This document shows, one piece after another, positions 8,273-12,233 of a stretch of 12,233 bases of DNA. The stretch is from an uncultured Mesorhizobium sp. (GTDB lineage: Bacteria; Pseudomonadota; Alphaproteobacteria; Rhizobiales; Rhizobiaceae): NCBI GenBank assembly GCA_950071955.1, contig CATMOC010000054.1, positions 1 to 12,233 on the forward strand. The letters run 5' to 3'. Numbering within the stretch: position 1 is the stretch's first letter; each line of letters opens with the position of its first letter. The translations under genes were made by a program, and so were the position numbers. Under the pieces are notes generated by a model that was not told the origin of the DNA, did no database searches, and saw nothing but the letters and a program-made list of their open reading frames with translations.

Positions 8273-9457
8273 ATGACGCATTTCAAATCCAGGCTCGGAA
8301 CCCTCGCGACCGCCGGTCTCCTGGCCGCGCTGGCACCATTGCCCGCCTTCGCCCAGAGCGCCGACGAAGTCGCCGCCCGCCTGAAGGCCATGTTCGAGAA
8401 GCAGGGCGTGCAGGCTACCTGGGACAATGTGAGCGGTTCCGGTTCCTCCGTCATGCTGCAGGGTGTGGCGATGAGCGTCCCGGGCGAAGAGGAGGGCGTC
8501 CAGATCGGCGACCTCGACCTAGAGAACGTCAGCCAGGACGGCGAAACGATCGTCATCGGCACCTTGTCGATGCCGACCTATTCCTTCTCCAGCGAAGGCG
8601 TGGAAATCGACATGAGCGACATGTCGATTTCGGGTTTGCGGCTGCCGCCGCAGGATATGGCCGATCCCATGAACGAGATCGCAGTCTATGACAGCGCCGA
8701 CATCGGCTCCCTGAACGTTTCCTACGGCGGCATGGACGTGTTCACGCTCCAGCAGCTGCATACGGAGATGACGGGGGGCGACGGCACGCCCTACGCTTTC
8801 AGCGGCGCCGCGGAACGCTTCTCCGCCGATCTCTCGGCGGTCGAGGACCCGAAGACGAAGGCGGCCCTTGCGAGCGCCGGCTACGAGACGCTGGAAGGCA
8901 CGGTCGAGATGGCCGGAACCTGGGAGCCGGAAAGTGGCAGGCTCGCGCTCGATCAGTACGACATCTCGATCGACAATGCCGGCACGCTTGGCTTGACCTT
9001 CGAGATCACCGGCTACACACCGCAGTTCATCGCCGCGCTGCGCGAGACGCAGGCGAAGATGGCCGAGACCGAGGGCCAGGACCAGTCGGCGCAGGGCATG
9101 GCGATGCTGGGCCTGATGCAGCAGCTCAACCTGCACGGCGCGACGCTGCGTTTCGACGACGACACGCTGACCCGGAAGGTGCTCCAGTACTTCGCCGACC
9201 AGCAGGGCGCCAAGCCCGCCGACATCGCCAACCAGGCGAAGGCCGTGCTGCCCTTCGCGATGATGCAGATCGGAAACCCGGCCCTGACCACCGAGGTCAG
9301 CGCCGCCGTGAACGCCTTCCTCGACAATCCCGAGAGCCTGGAGATCCGCGTGGCACCGGCAAACCCCCTGCCCTTCGCCATGATCGCGGCCAGCGCCATG
9401 ACCGCGCCGCAGTCGCTGCCGCAGCAGCTCGGCGTCGGTGTGGCGGCGAACGAGTAG
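8273..9457 (+). CDS. secreted protein of unknown function, 394 aa
   Basis: I do not recognise a named family. A clear Sec signal peptide (basic MTHFKSR, hydrophobic LATAGLLAALAPL, AFA cleavage after residue 27) predicts a periplasmic mature protein of about 367 residues with no further membrane helix. The mature part is acidic, Met-rich and has no cysteine at all. Residues about 45-165 consist of short alternating hydrophobic stretches (VMLQGVAMSV, VQIGDLDLENV, VEIDMSDMSISGLRL) typical of beta-sheet. The C-terminal third is more helical and ends with a segment rich in Pro, Ala and Gln. AGGGA lies 7 nt before the ATG. It stands alone and is followed by its own intrinsic terminator, so it is probably monocistronic. 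It could belong to one of the uncharacterised alphaproteobacterial DUF families; a profile search would decide. Confidence 0.85.
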   Translation: MTHFKSRLGTLATAGLLAALAPLPAFAQSADEVAARLKAMFEKQGVQATWDNVSGSGSSVMLQGVAMSVPGEEEGVQIGDLDLENVSQDGETIVIGTLSMPTYSFSSEGVEIDMSDMSISGLRLPPQDMADPMNEIAVYDSADIGSLNVSYGGMDVFTLQQLHTEMTGGDGTPYAFSGAAERFSADLSAVEDPKTKAALASAGYETLEGTVEMAGTWEPESGRLALDQYDISIDNAGTLGLTFEITGYTPQFIAALRETQAKMAETEGQDQSAQGMAMLGLMQQLNLHGATLRFDDDTLTRKVLQYFADQQGAKPADIANQAKAVLPFAMMQIGNPALTTEVSAAVNAFLDNPESLEIRVAPANPLPFAMIAASAMTAPQSLPQQLGVGVAANE

Positions 9458-9486
9458 CGACGGCGGCCACGGCCCGTGCAGTCTGG

Positions 9487-9521
9487 AACCCCTCGGTCCG
9501 GAATGGATCGAGGGGTTTTTT
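9487..9521 (+). terminator. intrinsic terminator after the secreted-protein gene
   Basis: A perfect 9-bp stem, AACCCCTCG (9487-9495) with CGAGGGGTT (9509-9517), closes a 13-nt loop and runs into six T residues (9516-9521). It begins 30 nt after the stop codon at 9457. The minus-strand copy lacks a T tract, so it works in the plus direction only. Confidence 0.9.
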
Positions 9522-9570
9522 GTTGGCGGTCTCGGGGGCGCGGCGGCCCGCCCAGGTGTTTTCGATCAAC

Positions 9571-9630
9571 CATCGCGCAGCCCCTCGCCCGTCCTTCGGA
9601 CCCCCGTGAACGGGGAGAAGGGGGTATCGC
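9571..9630. repeat. degenerate Rhizobiales-type intergenic palindromic repeat
   Basis: The segment runs CAGCCCCTCGCCCGTCCTTC, then a palindrome CCCCG-TGAA-CGGGG (9602-9615), then AGAAGGGGG. It resembles the short GC-rich elements with a CTCTCCCCGTGAACGGGGAGAG-type core scattered between genes in many Rhizobiales genomes (from memory, not searched). Symmetry outside the 5-bp arms has decayed. It has no T tract, so it is not a good terminator. Confidence 0.45.
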
Positions 9631-9898
9631 GGACGTGCGGGAAATTGTGGAGATGAAGCCGACTTGGACGTGATAGCGCGTCCCTTCTGTCTGCCTGCGT
9701 CTCCAGCGCCCTGGCGGTCTTCACCGACCCGCCAATGGACGTCAGAGGTTCACGCTCGCCTCTTTCAAACCATCGCAAACTACCTGGCGCAGTTGGCGTG
9801 CGGTGGAATCGCGGAAAATATGCAGGGCATCCAGAAACGAAGTCCAATCCGCAGGCTGACGCGAAAGCTCCACTGACTGTTGAGATTATGTCCGGCGA
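9631..9898. other. intergenic stretch without a convincing gene
   Basis: Together with the terminator and repeat, this belongs to a gap of about 440 bp between the secreted-protein gene and the 3' end of the acyltransferase gene. Short open frames here lack ribosome binding sites and recognisable protein features. Base composition drifts toward lower GC rightward, approaching the acyltransferase. I see no tRNA, inverted terminal repeat or terminator for the minus-strand gene. Confidence 0.5.
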
Positions 9899-11761
9899 TC
9901 AATGCGGCTTCTGCATCAACTTAGTCCGGATGCTGCGAATGATGAAGCGTGACGCATGCGCTGACAGATGATGGTCATCGATGAACATTGGCTTGCCGTC
10001 CAGGAAGTAAGAACACTTTCCATCAGGGCACTGCACCGCGCTAATATCAATGTAGTCCGGAATAATCTGAGCCATGGTCTTGTTGTAGGCAAGCAGGTTC
10101 TGACGGAAGCTTGGGTCTCCTGCGCAGCGGGTTTCCATGGACTTATCGTCCAAAAGATAGTCTGGAACCGCAATACAGCGATCAAGAAACACGCCGGGGC
10201 GAACCGTGTCACCGATATAGTAGACTTCATGGCCGAAAGCCGCAATCCTTCGGATCAGTTCATTCGTTGCTTGTGCCATCTCCTCGGGATCTCCGCGAGC
10301 GGCATTGGAGACGATTACCGTTGACGGCCTCCACTTCTTCAGCACGTTCATCATGCGCTTGTTGTGTCTGACACAGTCTTGCGACGGAACGCGCCAGGTG
10401 AACGAAGTGTTTCCGACCTGCGGCGCGCAACCACCGAAGAACATTGCATAGATGTTGGCTTCCGCTTCGAAGGAAGACGCGACGCCGGAGAAAAGGTGCA
10501 TCGCGTGACTATCACCGTAGACGATGATGTCACGCGGCTTTTTACTCCATTTCTGGCAGTAGAAGATTTTCTTGCTCACAGAAGGGTTGGTGCGGCCGCA
10601 GCTGCTACGCATACCTCCCACCTGCGCGATTTTCTTCCGTTCAGGCGGAACCCGGGAGCCCCATCCGTTCGAAGACCACGCCGAACCGGCGGGGAGCACT
10701 ATTGCCAGCGCGGCCAAGATCCCGGTCGCAGCGGCCCATGAAAAGCGCCAGCGCCTCCGCCGGAACGGCTGTTCAACGAACTCGTAGAGCATCCAAGCCA
10801 AACCGAACGTTATGCCGATCAGCAGAGTTGTCTTCCACCATGGGAAAACTCCCGGGGGAGACATGAAAGAGGCAAAAACCACCACAGGCCAGTGGATGAG
10901 GTATGACGAATAGCTGGTCTTCCCAATCCATACCGCGACGGGGTTGCGCAGGATGATGCCGGACATCGGTGCCATACCACCGAAGATCGCGAGCGCTGCG
11001 CCTAGACAGGGAAGAAGTGAAGCAAAACCCGGGAAGGGAGTTTCCTCGGTATAGAGCAGGACTGAAGCAAGGATCATCCCCAAGCCGGAGACCAATGCCA
11101 TTTCCCTGTAAAAAGCCGGCACCACAAAACGGGGGATCCAAACCAACGCGGCTCCGAACCCAAACTCTACGATCCTGGCAGGCAGGAGATAGAATGCCGT
11201 TACCCCATCACCGCTCCTGATCCAGAACACGGCGAGGGCGAGGCTTGAGATGCTCATGAGCGCCAATACGATCGGGGCGACCAAGCGAGGCAGGCGGAAC
11301 AGCAGAACGATGGTCAGAGGCCAGAACAAGTAGAACTGTTCTTCTACGCTCAATGACCAAGTGTGGAGGAGCGGCTTCAATTTCGTCGATGTGTCGAAAT
11401 AATCGGCAATGCTCCAGAAATGGAAGTTTGATAGGCTGAAAATCGCATACATTGTCGATTCTCCGAGCGCCTTCAAATCCTTTGCGCCAAACACAAGAAC
11501 GCCAAAATAGAAAGTAATGGCGAGAACGACAAAGAATGCCGGGAGAAGACGTCTGGCACGGCGTATATAAAAATTACCGAAACTGAATTCTCCCGCATTG
11601 ATCTCTTTCACGATCAGATTCGTGATCAGATAGCCGGAAATAACAAAGAAGACATCTACGCCGACGAAACCGCCCGTGAACGGCCAGACATCGAAATGAT
11701 AGAGTATTACCGATCCCACCGCGATCGCACGTAATCCATCGATGTCGGGCCTATAGTTCAT
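9899..11761 (-). CDS. membrane O-acyltransferase with C-terminal SGNH domain (OafA-like)
   Basis: Acyltransferase-3 membrane protein fused to a periplasmic SGNH hydrolase-like domain, the architecture of O-acetyltransferases that modify O-antigen, exopolysaccharide or peptidoglycan. It has 620 residues from the preferred ATG at 11761 (AGG 9 nt upstream; MNYRPDIDGLRAIAV is the canonical N-terminus), though an in-frame ATG at 11797 would add 12. Residues about 1-360 are membrane helices with the Arg11-x10-His22 motif, GVDVFFVISGYLI (34-46) and HTWSLSVEEQFYLFWP (133-148). The SGNH part starts about 385, with GDSH (416-419) and DDHHLS (595-600), so Ser418, Asp595 and His598 could form the triad. 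It holds eight cysteines. The gene is visibly less GC-rich than its neighbours and uses more A/T third positions, suggesting acquisition. The acceptor glycan is unknown. Confidence 0.94.
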   Translation of the reverse strand: MNYRPDIDGLRAIAVGSVILYHFDVWPFTGGFVGVDVFFVISGYLITNLIVKEINAGEFSFGNFYIRRARRLLPAFFVVLAITFYFGVLVFGAKDLKALGESTMYAIFSLSNFHFWSIADYFDTSTKLKPLLHTWSLSVEEQFYLFWPLTIVLLFRLPRLVAPIVLALMSISSLALAVFWIRSGDGVTAFYLLPARIVEFGFGAALVWIPRFVVPAFYREMALVSGLGMILASVLLYTEETPFPGFASLLPCLGAALAIFGGMAPMSGIILRNPVAVWIGKTSYSSYLIHWPVVVFASFMSPPGVFPWWKTTLLIGITFGLAWMLYEFVEQPFRRRRWRFSWAAATGILAALAIVLPAGSAWSSNGWGSRVPPERKKIAQVGGMRSSCGRTNPSVSKKIFYCQKWSKKPRDIIVYGDSHAMHLFSGVASSFEAEANIYAMFFGGCAPQVGNTSFTWRVPSQDCVRHNKRMMNVLKKWRPSTVIVSNAARGDPEEMAQATNELIRRIAAFGHEVYYIGDTVRPGVFLDRCIAVPDYLLDDKSMETRCAGDPSFRQNLLAYNKTMAQIIPDYIDISAVQCPDGKCSYFLDGKPMFIDDHHLSAHASRFIIRSIRTKLMQKPH

Positions 11762-12040
11762 CAGCAACACCTCGCGCAGCAGTTTTCCCCTAAGCATGCC
11801 AGCCTGAGAATCTCAACCGCTCCCGCCGCTACCCCGCTTGGACAGGACGCGAAGCTGGTTCGAGCGCAGTCGTCGAAGCAGCCGGCGCCTTGAATAGCGG
11901 TACTGGCGACCGTCTTCGCGTCGCGGACCGGCCGGCTCGTCACCAACAACAGGACGTGCCTTTGAAACAAACGGAGTTCGGCGATCTCCGACAACCGCTC
12001 GGTGGTTCGCATTGCCCCGCCCTGCTCCCACTCCCGCTCC
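11762..12040. other. gap between pcp and the acyltransferase; possible small leader ORF
   Basis: This is about 280 bp with no recognisable gene. On the minus strand an 83-codon frame (ATG at 12012) ends in a TGA that overlaps the acyltransferase ATG as TGATG, an arrangement sometimes seen in coupled genes. Its product is Cys-rich near the end (ENCCARCC), shows no family features, and its later codons do not look like coding bias, so I do not call it. A weak TTGAGA at about 11813-11818 could be part of a promoter for the acyltransferase, but no good -10 follows. Confidence 0.35.
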
Positions 12041-12233
12041 TCAAAGGCTGTGGAGCCGGCGCCACTCGCGGCAGGAGAGATCGAGGATGGCGAGGGCACC
12101 CGCGCGCAGCTCTTCCGGGGTCATGGCGCAGCCCGGTTTCGCACCTGTCAGAGGCACATGGACGAAGCCGCTCATGGCGGGGGCGAAGCCGTCGCAGGCC
12201 TTGGCGCGCGACAGCATGAAGACCGTGTTGCAG
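12041..12233 (-). CDS. pcp: pyroglutamyl-peptidase I (pyrrolidone-carboxylate peptidase), C-terminal part
   Basis: C-terminal 63 residues of a cytosolic cysteine peptidase (family C15) that removes N-terminal pyroglutamate from peptides; the 5' part lies beyond the right edge. The visible protein begins CNTVFMLSRAKACDGF. The Cys in CN fits the end of the family's active-site signature (C-[DNS]), and SGFVHVP carries the catalytic His about 24 residues later, the usual spacing. It ends with helix MTPEELRAGALAILDL and a TGA at 12043-12041. Full-length enzymes are about 200-220 residues, so roughly two thirds is missing. It has the same strand as the acyltransferase gene, but 279 bp separate them and composition differs, so they are probably not one operon. 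Confidence 0.85.
   Translation of the reverse strand, partial: CNTVFMLSRAKACDGFAPAMSGFVHVPLTGAKPGCAMTPEELRAGALAILDLSCREWRRLHSL

Noticed and set aside
1..12233. CRISPR array, tRNA, rRNA, insertion sequence or phage genes
   Set aside because: I saw no spaced direct repeats, cloverleaf structure, transposase motifs or phage protein signatures on either strand.

Overview
The window looks like chromosomal DNA of a high-GC alphaproteobacterium, most likely Hyphomicrobiales (Rhizobiales). This rests on the strong G/C third-position bias in most genes, an alphaproteobacterial-type ParC ([11 protein letters not shown]), and an intergenic repeat resembling the short palindromic elements common in that order. 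No genus can be named from the sequence alone.

Region 1 (2-4930, minus strand) is a drug/solvent-type efflux operon: a TetR-family repressor, then a periplasmic adaptor, then an RND inner-membrane pump. The pump gene runs off the left edge, so it has no stop in the window, and a long antisense open frame covers it. Adaptor and pump overlap by an ATGA junction. In front of the repressor lies a readable promoter (TTGACT, 17 bp, TAAATT) with two related 16-bp dyads. One fills the spacer and the other covers the expected transcription start, so the repressor probably controls itself and the pump. No outer-membrane channel gene is present.

Region 2 (5180-7992) holds a plus-strand Rid-family (YjgF/YER057c) protein, divergent from the efflux operon and apparently lacking the substrate-binding arginine of RidA. 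It converges on parC, the topoisomerase IV A subunit, on the minus strand.

Region 3 (7993-9521) has an intergenic segment with a perfect 16-bp palindrome of LacI/PurR-like form. Next comes a plus-strand gene for a secreted, cysteine-free protein of unknown function, which ends at a textbook intrinsic terminator.

Region 4 (9522-12040) has a stretch of over 300 bp without a convincing gene, containing a degenerate Rhizobiales-type palindrome. It is followed by a visibly less GC-rich minus-strand gene for a membrane O-acyltransferase fused to a periplasmic SGNH domain (OafA-like surface polysaccharide acetylation). The composition suggests horizontal acquisition. About 280 bp of unclear content separates it from the next gene.

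Region 5 (12041-12233) is the C-terminal end of pyroglutamyl-peptidase I (pcp), also cut by the window edge. Its catalytic Cys is the first complete codon.

Most of the window is ordinary housekeeping and envelope functions. The items most worth a second look are the double-dyad repressor promoter, the arginine-less Rid protein, the LacI-like palindrome, the uncharacterised secreted protein, and the cysteine-rich SGNH acyltransferase.
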